A stretch of DNA of 64,000 bases, taken from contig NZ_JACCHP010000011.1 of NCBI RefSeq assembly GCF_016031625.1, forward strand, positions 124,001-188,000, in the 5' to 3' direction. The DNA is from Bradyrhizobium agreste. GTDB lineage: Bacteria; Pseudomonadota; Alphaproteobacteria; Rhizobiales; Xanthobacteraceae. Positions 56,601-63,217 of this stretch are shown here, in pieces. Positions within the stretch are counted from its first letter, which is position 1. Every line of letters starts with the position of its first letter. Position numbers and translations under genes: made by a program. Below the pieces are notes generated by a model. That model made no database searches. It had not been told where the DNA came from and saw only the letters and a list, made by a program, of their open reading frames with translations.

Positions 56601-56854
56601 TCGTCGCCATCATGGCGGGCCTGCTGCCGATCATGTGGAGCACCGGCACCGGGTCGGAAATCATGCAGCGCATCGCGGTGCCGATGATCGGCGGCATGAT
56701 CTCGTCGACCCTGCTGACGCTGATCGTGATCCCGGCGATCTTCGGGTTGGTGAAGGGCGTCCGCCTGCCGCCGAAGCGCGAGGACAAAGGACGACCGGCC
56801 GAAATGCCAAAGCCGATCGCCGCCAGATTGCGCGTCGTGGAGCCTGCGGAATGA
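53663..56854 (+). CDS. cusA: CusA-type Cu(I)/Ag(I) RND efflux pump
   Basis: 1063-residue inner-membrane proton-driven pump, complete. Residues match those of E. coli CusA at a constant offset. Metal-site Met562 (LLYMPTT), Asp606, Met612 and Glu614 (TDPAPTEMFE), Arg658 and Met661 (RIDMLSTGIR) correspond to Met573, Asp617, Met623, Glu625, Arg669 and Met672. Asp402 in GAMVDAAIVMIENAHKHLE corresponds to the proton-relay Asp405. The three-Met site argues for Cu(I)/Ag(I) over Zn/Co. It is coupled to cusB by a 4-nt overlap and followed 11 bp later by a 38-codon gene. Confidence 0.96.
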   Translation: MIARIIAWSARNLLLVLFGTGFAAAAGLYALLHLPLDAIPDLSDTQVIVYTEYPGQAPQVIEDQVTYPLTTAMLTVPKSKVVRGFSFFGVSFVYVIFEDGTDIYWARSRVMEFLNSATSRLPAGVTPTIGPDATGVGWVYQYAVMSKELNLADTRTIQDWNLKFALAKAEGVAEVASIGGFVKQYNVVLDPQRMRDRGISMQKIREAIRASNADVGGRTVELSEFEYVIRGKGYIKSINDLGNIVLKTSNGTPVLLRDVANVELGPDERRGIAELNGEGEVASGIVLQRFGVNALDVIENVRKRFKEIASSLPKSVEIVPVYDRSGLIYAAIDTLKHTLFEESIVVALVCIVFLLHVRSALVAILMLPVGVLMAFGAMKLLGLGSNIMSLGGIAIAIGAMVDAAIVMIENAHKHLERAEPGRSRVQILIDAASEVGPALFFSLLIITVSFMPIFTLESQEGRLFSPLAFTKTFAMAAAALLSVTLVPALMVIFVRGRIVPESRNVINRFLIFIYRPVIKGVLRAKTLVILASLVVLAVTIWPARQLGTEFMPTLNEGTLLYMPTTLPGISVTKAAELMQTQDRIIKSFPEVLSVYGKAGRAATATDPAPTEMFETVVSLKPKEFWRPGVTIDSLIAEMDKALQFPGVSNAWTMPIKARIDMLSTGIRTPVGVKVMGTDLVEIDRLAKQVERVIKTVPGTASAYAERGIGGYYLEIVPDRAALARYGILIQDVQDTIAAALGGQTVTTTVEGRQRFTVNMRYPRDLRDNPKAIASDILVPMPAGGAVPLGEIAKVEPARGPTSIRTENGQLATYVYVDIRDRDIGSYVADAQRAVTDSIQFPPGYYVVWSGQYEYLQRAAARLKIVVPVTLTIIFLLLYLNFRAMTETLIVMLSLPFALVGGIWMMWGLGFNLSVAVAVGFIALAGVAAETGVVMLIYLEHALAEMKTTCSAEGRGFTRQDLHEAIMVGAVERVRPKMMTVVAIMAGLLPIMWSTGTGSEIMQRIAVPMIGGMISSTLLTLIVIPAIFGLVKGVRLPPKREDKGRPAEMPKPIAARLRVVEPAE

Positions 56855-56865
56855 GGTAAGCTATT

Positions 56866-56982
56866 ATGAACGACATGATGTCGGGAATGTTCGGGACGAT
56901 CGGGTTGATCACGGCACTGATCGTCATCGTTCTCGTATCGGGGCCGGCAGCGCTGATCAAATATCTCTTCAAGGGAGATTAA
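56866..56982 (+). CDS. 38-residue single-pass membrane peptide after cusA
   Basis: A short gene (ATG 56866, TAA 56980-56982) encodes a Met-rich N-terminus (MNDMMSGMFG), one hydrophobic helix (LITALIVIVLVSGPAALI) and a basic end (KYLFKGD). GAGGTAAG lies 7 nt before the ATG, and the cytochrome c gene starts 2 bp after the stop, so it is embedded in the operon. Size and topology recall small subunits that modulate RND pumps (for example AcrZ or CusX-like peptides). The Met cluster could contact Cu(I). No homologue can be checked here. Confidence 0.72.
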   Translation: MNDMMSGMFGTIGLITALIVIVLVSGPAALIKYLFKGD

Positions 56983-56984
56983 AG

Positions 56985-57691
56985 ATGCATCGCTGCTATC
57001 TGATCGGGTTGGCGGCCGTTCTGGCGTCCTCGCCGGGTCTCGCGCAACAGGATGCCGCAGTACGGGGCCAGCGCGATTTCCGAGTTTGCATGCCGTGTCA
57101 CTCACTCGAGCCGGGCCGCAACATGACTGGCCCAAGCCTCGCAGGACTGTGGGGCCGAAAGGCCGGCGGCCTGGAAAGCTTCGAACGCTATTCCGATGCC
57201 CTCAAGTCATCTGGAATCATTTGGGACGAACGCTCGCTTGATGCCTGGATCACGAATCCGGAGCGCATGGTGCCGAGGAACGAAATGCCATTCGACGGTA
57301 TCAAGGATGATCGCGCTCGCGCCGATCTGCTTGCGTTCCTGGAGCAGGCCACCAAGCCGGGCGCTCGGCCGCAGTCGGGCGTCGAAGATCGAATGGGTGG
57401 AATGATGGGCGGAATGATGGGTGGCGGCGGACGCGATCCCAATTTGAAAAGTCTGGAGGCTGCTATGCAGGTGAAGGGCATTATTGCCACGACACCTATC
57501 GCGTTACCACCGCCGACGGCAAGACGCACGCCTTCTGGGAGCGCAATCTGCGCTTGAAGACGGATTCCGGCAAAGATGGTCCACAAAGTAGCGCGCCGGC
57601 CCTGGTACCTGCTGGCATGATGGGCGACCGTGCGGATGTGATTTTTGCGTCACCTGAAGAGATCAGCAAGACCATTGAGCGGCGATGCTAG
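56985..57691 (+). pseudogene. Exported c-type cytochrome, frameshifted near its C-terminal domain
   Basis: The N-terminus has a signal peptide (LIGLAAVLASSPGLA), the heme site CMPCH (Cys35, Cys38, His39) and a likely axial Met in RNEMPFDGI. After MMGGMMGGGG the first frame loses sense at about 57475 and stops at 57557. A neighbouring frame continues from 57476 as YCHDTYRVTTADGKTHAFWE to PALVPAGMMGDRADVIFASP and stops at 57691, just before the methyltransferase gene. One missing base near 57474-57481 explains this. A truncated 190-residue cytochrome could still bind heme. It may be a sequencing error in a functional gene. Confidence 0.82.
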
Positions 57692-57702
57692 GAGATGCGC
57701 GC

Positions 57703-58314
57703 ATGGGCTTCTACAACGACGTCATTCTTCCCCGGCTTTGCGACCTTGCGATGCGCAACAAGGAGCTTGCGCCGTACAGGCAACGCGCGATCGGTGCGGC
57801 TCAGGGCCGTGTCCTCGAGATCGGCATCGGGTCCGGCCGCAACCTGCCGTTCTACGGGGCTGCGGTGACGCAGGTTGTGGGGCTCGAACCCGGTCCGAAG
57901 CTTCTCGAGATGGCGCGGAGCGCTCCCCATCCGGACACTTCGGTTGACTTTGTTGAAGCTTCGGCCGAGGCGATTCCGATCGACGACCGCAGCATCGACA
58001 CGGTCGTGACGACCTGGACTATGTGCAGCATTCCGGACGTCGGTCGCGCCATGACAGAGGTGCGGCGTGTGCTGAAACCGGGAGGGAAGCTGGTCTTCGT
58101 CGAGCACGGCCGCGCGCCCGAACCGCGCGTGCGCTGGTGGCAGGATCTCCTGACTCCCACGTGGATGCGCATCTCGGGCGGTTGTCATCTCAACCGGGAC
58201 ATCGCCGACGTCTTGACCCGGAACGGCTTTCGCATCGACGAGATGCGCACTGGATATATGAATGGCCTGAAGCCCATGACCTTCATGTATGAGGGCCAAG
58301 CGAGTCCTCGTTGA
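57703..58314 (+). CDS. Class I SAM-dependent methyltransferase (METTL7/UbiE-like)
   Basis: 203-residue cytosolic or membrane-associated methyltransferase. Motif I is VLEIGIGSGRNLPFY, motif II region VVTTWTMCSIPD, post-motif VLKPGGKLVFVEHG. The tail (ISGGCHLNRDIADVLTRNGF, then MTFMYEGQA) resembles METTL7-type thiol methyltransferases, so a sulfur or metalloid acceptor is conceivable. The ATG at 57703 has GGAG about 9 nt upstream and fits the family start better than ATG 57685. It lies at the end of the copper operon; its acceptor is unknown. Confidence 0.85.
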   Translation: MGFYNDVILPRLCDLAMRNKELAPYRQRAIGAAQGRVLEIGIGSGRNLPFYGAAVTQVVGLEPGPKLLEMARSAPHPDTSVDFVEASAEAIPIDDRSIDTVVTTWTMCSIPDVGRAMTEVRRVLKPGGKLVFVEHGRAPEPRVRWWQDLLTPTWMRISGGCHLNRDIADVLTRNGFRIDEMRTGYMNGLKPMTFMYEGQASPR

Positions 58315-58368
58315 TGCCTGTGGCGCGCTCCGACTTGAGATGCAACGATGAAACGAAAGGAAGCCGAA

Positions 58369-58848
58369 ATGAAGCAACGCGCATATCTGATGACCCGCCG
58401 GTCGCTTGTCGGGCTGATGGCTGCGGCAGCCTTTGCAAGGCCCGCTGTGGCGGTGTCCGACGCAGCCACGCTCACGGTGCACCGGGATCCAAGCTGCGGC
58501 TGTTGCGCCGGCTGGGTGCAGCATCTGCGGGACGCCGGATTGACCGTCCAGGTGGAGGAGACGCCTGACCTCGACCCGATCCGGGCGCGTCTCGGCATCC
58601 CTTCGAACCTGGTCGCGTGTCACACGGCCGAGGTCGCCGGTTATGTCGTCGAGGGGCACGTGCCGGCTGCGGCCATTCGGCGCCTCCTCGCCGAGCGTCC
58701 AAACGCGAAGGGCCTCGCCGTGCCGGGCATGCCGGTCGGATCGCCCGGGATGGAAGGCGGCAAGCCGCAACGCTACGAGGTCGTGCTGTTCGGTGCCGAC
58801 GGTCAGAAGCCGTTCATGCGCTTCATCGGCGCGCAGGAGATTGATTGA
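58369..58848 (+). CDS. Exported DUF411 metal-binding protein
   Basis: 159-residue exported protein with a Tat-like signal (LMTRRSLVGLMAAAAFARPAVA). The DUF411 domain has the thiol site DPSCGCCAGWVQHL, the conserved VACHTAEVAGYVVEGHVP, and GLAVPGMPVGSPGME. DUF411 proteins occur next to copper resistance genes and are thought to carry Cu in the periplasm. ATG 58369 has AAAGGAAG upstream and is preferred to ATG 58348. It is the last gene of the copper island. Confidence 0.9.
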   Translation: MKQRAYLMTRRSLVGLMAAAAFARPAVAVSDAATLTVHRDPSCGCCAGWVQHLRDAGLTVQVEETPDLDPIRARLGIPSNLVACHTAEVAGYVVEGHVPAAAIRRLLAERPNAKGLAVPGMPVGSPGMEGGKPQRYEVVLFGADGQKPFMRFIGAQEID

Positions 58849-58874
58849 CGGTGCTGCGTGATACCTAGCCACCC

Positions 58875-59282
58875 CTATGGCTGCGGCGGATAGCGCTCGA
58901 ACGCCGGCAGTTCGTGCGCATGCTCCATCCAGCGCAGGCGCTCGGCGACCTGGATCTGCATCGTCGCAGGCACCGCCTCGGGATCGTCGTAGGTCGCGCT
59001 CTGGATGTCGATGATCCCCGGCATCATGTTTTCATTGACGTAAAACAGTCCGGTTCCACACGCGCCGCAAAAGTGCCGCCGCCCGTGTTCCGAGGAGCGA
59101 TACACCTTGGGTTCGCCTTTGGTGACCTTGACGGCGCTGTCCGGGTACATCGTCCAGCCGACGACAGGAGCCCCGGCGTGAAGCCGGCAATCGCGGCAGT
59201 GGCAAAGCGCGTGGACCATCGCCTCGCCCTCGACCTCGTAGCGGATCGCGCCGCAGTGACAGCCGCCCGTGATGGTGCCCAT
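58875..59282 (-). CDS. GFA-family (Gfa/CENP-V) zinc protein
   Basis: 135-residue GFA-fold protein with zinc ligands in GGCHCGAIRYEV, LCHCRDCRLHAG and FCGACGTGLFYVNE. It differs from the GFA protein at 25997 in sequence and length. No glutathione-dependent formaldehyde pathway genes are nearby, so the activity is unassigned. It converges on the DUF411 gene. Confidence 0.88.
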   Translation of the reverse strand: MGTITGGCHCGAIRYEVEGEAMVHALCHCRDCRLHAGAPVVGWTMYPDSAVKVTKGEPKVYRSSEHGRRHFCGACGTGLFYVNENMMPGIIDIQSATYDDPEAVPATMQIQVAERLRWMEHAHELPAFERYPPQP

Positions 59283-59450
59283 GCATTCCTCCGATCGAAG
59301 TCAAGTTTTCAGATCGATAGCTCTCGAGCCCTGTGGCTTCAACAACGCAACCAATTCGAGATTGCGTCCTACTGTCGCCTGACAGCTGCTGCCATTGCGT
59401 GGTTTGTCGGGAACCGCGACGAGTCAAGCCGAGCGGCAGGCCGCAAGCCG

Positions 59451-59485
59451 GGCAGAGCCGCAGCGCGCGCAGCTGCGGCTCTGCC
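59451..59485 (-). terminator. Strong hairpin after the Cj0069-family gene
   Basis: A perfect 14-bp stem, GGCAGAGCCGCAGC (59451-59464) with GCTGCGGCTCTGCC (59472-59485), closes a 7-nt loop 6 bp beyond the stop codon of the minus-strand gene. No U-tract follows, so it may protect the 3' end or act with Rho instead of terminating alone. Confidence 0.5.
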
Positions 59486-59491
59486 GACAGG

Positions 59492-60571
59492 CTATCCTTG
59501 CGCCTGTGGGCTCTCGATCCGCATCAGGCGTTGCTTCACCGTCCGCGCGATCGCAGCCGGCGCCTCCTCGGGAATCGCAAAGCACGAGCTCGCGTTGATC
59601 TCGCACAGCACGTAGGTGTCTGCGCCGGCGGCATCTTTCGGCCCATATAGGAAGTCCGCGTCCCAGATCACCGGCAATGATGGCTCGTCGATGCCGAGCG
59701 TTGTCATCATCTGCGGCGTCCATTCGTCCTCCATCGCTCCTCGCAGCGCCTGGAATTGCGGAGCATCAGGCCCGTGCATGATCCGCGGCCCGGGCTGCGC
59801 CTCAGGCGCCTCCGGTCCCTCCGGCGGCGGCGGGATCAGGGCCTTGATCTTCTGGTGGCCGAAGCCTGCGACTTTGGCGCCGCTCATGTAGCATCGGATC
59901 ATGCCGTCGGGCAGGCGCGGTTGAAACGCCTGGTCGATGATGCAGCCGCCCCAGCCGAAATAGGGCTCGCACCGCGCGAGCAGGACATCGAGCGGCATAT
60001 CCTCCGGCATGCTGCCGCGCTGCGCATGCAGCACGCGAACCATGCCTTGTCTATCGGGCAGGGCCTCCACCTTCCAGACGCCCTGGCCGCCATTGCCGCG
60101 GTTCTGCTTCAGCACGCGCGGGCCGCTGGCACGAAGGCGCGCCGGAAACTGGTTGTGGAAGCTTGCTGCGCTATCGTAGCGATGCGTGTCGGCGCCCCAG
60201 CCCAGATGCCGCGTCCGGTAGAGCACCTCCTTGACGCCCATCTTCAGGATGACGTCCGGGTGCGCGCTTACCCATGGCCCTCGCGCTGCGACGTCGCGCA
60301 GCAGGCCGTCGAGCTCGGCGCGGGTCTTGCCCTGGTGGATCGGATCGACCCAGACCAGCACGCCGTCGGCTGTGAGCAATTGATCGCGGACCGCGCTCGC
60401 AAAACTCTCGTCGTAGATCACTGGGAAGGCGTCGATACCTGCGGCGGCGAGCGCTTCGAAGACGCGGACGAAACGGCTGTTCTGCGCCGTCGCCTCGCGG
60501 CGCGCGGCAGCGTCGCCGCGCGAAAGAATGGCTATGGTTCGGAGAGGAGAGGACTGACGTTCGGTGTCCAT
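59492..60571 (-). CDS. Cj0069 family protein (ATP-grasp-like)
   Basis: 359-residue cytosolic protein of the Cj0069 family. Features: RTIAILSRGDAAARREATAQ at the start, VLVWVDPIHQGKTRAELD, HPDVILKMGVKEVLYRTRHLGWG, and an ATP-grasp-like section VLKQNRGNGGQGVWKVE with late WDADFLYGP and VLCEINASS (nucleotide/metal site). Members may be ligases, but no reaction is established. The ATG at 60571 has GGAGC upstream. Monocistronic. Confidence 0.88.
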   Translation of the reverse strand: MDTERQSSPLRTIAILSRGDAAARREATAQNSRFVRVFEALAAAGIDAFPVIYDESFASAVRDQLLTADGVLVWVDPIHQGKTRAELDGLLRDVAARGPWVSAHPDVILKMGVKEVLYRTRHLGWGADTHRYDSAASFHNQFPARLRASGPRVLKQNRGNGGQGVWKVEALPDRQGMVRVLHAQRGSMPEDMPLDVLLARCEPYFGWGGCIIDQAFQPRLPDGMIRCYMSGAKVAGFGHQKIKALIPPPPEGPEAPEAQPGPRIMHGPDAPQFQALRGAMEDEWTPQMMTTLGIDEPSLPVIWDADFLYGPKDAAGADTYVLCEINASSCFAIPEEAPAAIARTVKQRLMRIESPQAQG

Positions 60572-61035
60572 GCGCAAGCTCCACGGATTTGCGTGCTGCG
60601 CAGAGCTTGGACCTGGGTCTCACGGGGAGTCTGCATCGTCCCCACCCGGACAATGTATGTGAAACCGCTTCGTCGTTTCAAGATGGTGGCTGGCGGGTTC
60701 CTCCGAAAGCTGAACTCTTCGTGACGTGGCGTCGCCGTGCGCTGGTTGACAGTTCGGTCTTCCGGGTTTTTAGTCAGCGCGACGGGGATGTGCGATCTCC
60801 CCGCGAGGCGACATGCCCAAGCATCGCGTCCTGATCACCAAGGGCGCAGCATGTCATCACGTACCGCAGCTCCATTCCACAATCCGCCCGACTTGCCGGC
60901 ATCCGGCTGCCGAACCGCCATGACATGCACTCGGCGGCAAGTCCCCTCCCTCTGGCGGGCGCGGCCGGAGCCGGCCTCACCTATCCGACGTCACCTGGGG
61001 CAGGGACCACACCCAGAGCTCAAGGGAGCTGATCC
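60572..61035. other. Intergenic region upstream of the DUF1259 gene
   Basis: 464 bp between divergent genes, without a convincing gene or repeat. TTGACA at 60746-60751 with TTTTAG 16 nt later is a weak plus-strand promoter candidate; it would give a leader of about 260 nt. CTCAAGGGAG supplies the ribosome-binding site of the next gene. Confidence 0.4.
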
Positions 61036-61920
61036 ATGCATAAGACTGTTTCGACACTGATCGGCGTCGCTGCCTGCTTGATCACGAGCGCTCACGCGCA
61101 GGGCATCGACTGGCAAAAGGTCGATGAGACACTGGGGCGCAAGCCCATGGTTGCGGACGATGTCCATCGCTACGGCTTTCCGCGCACCGATCTCACGGTG
61201 ACTTTGGACGGAGTCACGATCAAGCCGGCGCTGGCGCTTGGCGGCTGGCTCGCGTTCAAGCCTGCGCATGGTGGAGCCATGGTCATGGGTGATCTCGTGC
61301 TGCTCGAGAGCGAGGTCAACCCTGTGATGGCGAAGATGATCGCGAGCGGTCTCGAGATCACAGCCGTGCACAACCATCTGCTGCGCGCAAGCCCGGCGAC
61401 CTTCTACATGCATGTCGCCGGACACGGCGACCCCGTCAAGCTGGCGTCGGCAATCCACGATGCCCTCGCCGAAAGCAAGACGCCCCTGACGGTCGCCGCG
61501 GCAGGGAATCCGCCCTCCATCGATCTCGATACGGCGAAGCTCGATCAAATCCTTGGCGTCAAGGGGCAAGCCAATGGCGGCGTCTACCAGTTCAACGTCA
61601 AACGGCGAGACCCTGTCTCCGACGATGGCGTGCTGCTGACGCCGGTCGGTGCGATGGGCGTCGCGACCGCCATCAATTTCCAGCCGACCGGCGGCGGAAA
61701 GGCGGCCGTCACGGGCGACTTCGTGCTGACCAGCGGCGAGGTGAATCCGGTCATCGCGGCGCTGCGGACACATGGCATCGAGGTGACGGCGCTGCACAGC
61801 CACATGCTGAACGAACAGCCGCGACTCTTCTTCATGCACTTCTGGGCCAACGACGACGCGGTCAAGCTTGCTGAAGGTTTGCGTGCGGCGATCGAGAAGA
61901 CCGCCAGCACCAAGAGCTGA
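61036..61920 (+). CDS. Exported DUF1259 (LppY/LpqO-like) protein
   Basis: 294-residue exported protein with a signal peptide ending SAHAQ-G. Two tandem DUF1259 repeats are visible, each with the same signature: DLVLLESEVNPVMAKMIASG and AVHNHLL in the first, DFVLTSGEVNPVIAALRTHG and ALHSHML in the second. The paired HxH motifs (HNH, HSH) suggest a metal site. Function unknown; family members are periplasmic or lipoproteins. First of three exported proteins in a row on this strand. Confidence 0.9.
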   Translation: MHKTVSTLIGVAACLITSAHAQGIDWQKVDETLGRKPMVADDVHRYGFPRTDLTVTLDGVTIKPALALGGWLAFKPAHGGAMVMGDLVLLESEVNPVMAKMIASGLEITAVHNHLLRASPATFYMHVAGHGDPVKLASAIHDALAESKTPLTVAAAGNPPSIDLDTAKLDQILGVKGQANGGVYQFNVKRRDPVSDDGVLLTPVGAMGVATAINFQPTGGGKAAVTGDFVLTSGEVNPVIAALRTHGIEVTALHSHMLNEQPRLFFMHFWANDDAVKLAEGLRAAIEKTASTKS

Positions 61921-61928
61921 GCCAGGGC

Positions 61929-62654
61929 ATGGAAATGATTGAATGTCAGATGTTGGGACAGCCGACGATGCGCGCCGCTTTGACCGTTCCATCGCGGCCG
62001 TTGGCACGGGCCAGTCTCGTCCTGGCGCTTGTGCTGGCTTTGCCAATGGGAGGGAACGCCATGGCCGAGACCCTGAATTTTGACAATGCTTCTGCTGGAA
62101 CAGCCCCGGCGGGGTGGACTCTCACGATGACAGGCAAGGGTGAACCGAAATGGAGCGTCGAGGCGGAGCCCACGGCGCCGAGCAAGCCGAACGTCCTCAA
62201 GCAATCCGGACGGGCGACGTTTCCTGTCGCCATCAAAAGCGATACCAGCATCAAGGACGGCTTCGTTGAAGTGAAATTCAAGGCGGTGTCCGGGTCCGAG
62301 GATCGCGCCGCGGGAATCATCTGGCGTGCCAAGGACGCCGACAATTATTACGTCGTCCGGGCAAACGCGCTCGAGGACAACGTGGTGCTCTACAAGACGA
62401 TCAAGGGCGTACGAAGTTCGCTGGAGATCGTCGGTCGCAAGGGCGGCTACGGCGTCAAGACGCCGGTGCCGTCCGGGCAATGGCACGCGCTGCGTTGCGA
62501 CTTCGCGGGAAGCCGGTTCAAGGTGACGTTTGACGGAAAGCCATTGTTCGAGGTGGAGGACACCACGATCCCGGACGCGGGCATGATCGGCCTGTGGACC
62601 AAGGCAGATAGTGTGACCTTGTTCGATGATCTGACATATGGTGAGACCAGATAG
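61929..62654 (+). CDS. Exported DUF1080-like (LamG/jelly-roll) protein
   Basis: 241-residue exported protein. From the ATG at 61968 the signal peptide reads LARASLVLALVLALPMGGNAMA, a more regular start than 61929. The mature domain (AGIIWRAKDADNYYVVRANALEDNVVLYK, WHALRCDFAGSRFKVTFDG, AGMIGLWTKADSVTLFDDL) has the beta-sandwich pattern of DUF1080/concanavalin-like domains that bind or hydrolyse glycans. Catalytic residues are not identifiable. It starts 8 bp after the DUF1259 stop, so they share a transcript. Confidence 0.84.
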   Translation: MEMIECQMLGQPTMRAALTVPSRPLARASLVLALVLALPMGGNAMAETLNFDNASAGTAPAGWTLTMTGKGEPKWSVEAEPTAPSKPNVLKQSGRATFPVAIKSDTSIKDGFVEVKFKAVSGSEDRAAGIIWRAKDADNYYVVRANALEDNVVLYKTIKGVRSSLEIVGRKGGYGVKTPVPSGQWHALRCDFAGSRFKVTFDGKPLFEVEDTTIPDAGMIGLWTKADSVTLFDDLTYGETR

Positions 62655-62682
62655 AAGTTGTCCACCTCTGTCGGAGATGATC

Positions 62683-63183
62683 ATGAGCTTTCGCCGTCTG
62701 TCGGTCGCGACGATTCTGCTGTTTGCGTTTGTCGGCCCAGTGCAGGCGGAAGAGGCCCTCGTCAGCTACAAATCGCTGAATCCAGAGCTGGCGCTCGATC
62801 TTGCGCGCGCCGCTTTGGATAGCTGCCGCAGCCGTGGATATCAGGTTGCCGTCGCCGTCGTCGATCGCTTCGGTATCACCCAAGTGGTGCTGCGCGATCG
62901 CTTTGCTGGCGCCCACACGCCTTCGACGGCATCCGGCAAAGCGTGGACAGCGGCATCGTTCAAAACCAGTACGACCGAGCTGAACGCAATGAGCCAGCCC
63001 GGCATGATGCAATCGGGCATCCGGAACCTTCCCGGAGCGGTCATCATAGGAGGAGGGCTGGTCGTCGAAGCCGGCGGCTCACTGGTCGGCGCGGTCGGGG
63101 TATCAGGCGCGGCGGGCGGTGACGCCGACGAAGCGTGCGCGAAAGCCGGGATCGAGGCCATTCGCGACAAGCTGGAATTTTGA
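62683..63183 (+). CDS. Exported HbpS/GlcG-family heme-binding-like protein
   Basis: 166-residue exported protein (signal peptide SVATILLFAFVGPVQA). The HbpS/GlcG domain (Pfam DUF336) is clear: ALDLARAALDSCRSRGYQVAV, VVDRFGITQVVLRDRFAGAHTP, SASGKAWTAASF-type region, GGLVVEAGGSLVGAVGVSGA. HbpS of Streptomyces binds heme and iron and protects against redox stress; GlcG proteins lie in glycolate loci. The metal or heme ligand is not evident. ATG 62683 has GGAG 6 nt upstream. Third of the exported trio. Confidence 0.9.
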   Translation: MSFRRLSVATILLFAFVGPVQAEEALVSYKSLNPELALDLARAALDSCRSRGYQVAVAVVDRFGITQVVLRDRFAGAHTPSTASGKAWTAASFKTSTTELNAMSQPGMMQSGIRNLPGAVIIGGGLVVEAGGSLVGAVGVSGAAGGDADEACAKAGIEAIRDKLEF

Positions 63184-63217
63184 GGGGCGGACACGCTCGC
63201 GCGTCGAACGAGACGGA

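Noticed and set aside
60737..61060. 107-codon open frame before the DUF1259 gene
   Set aside because: No ribosome-binding site, atypical composition, and overlap with the start of a well-supported gene.
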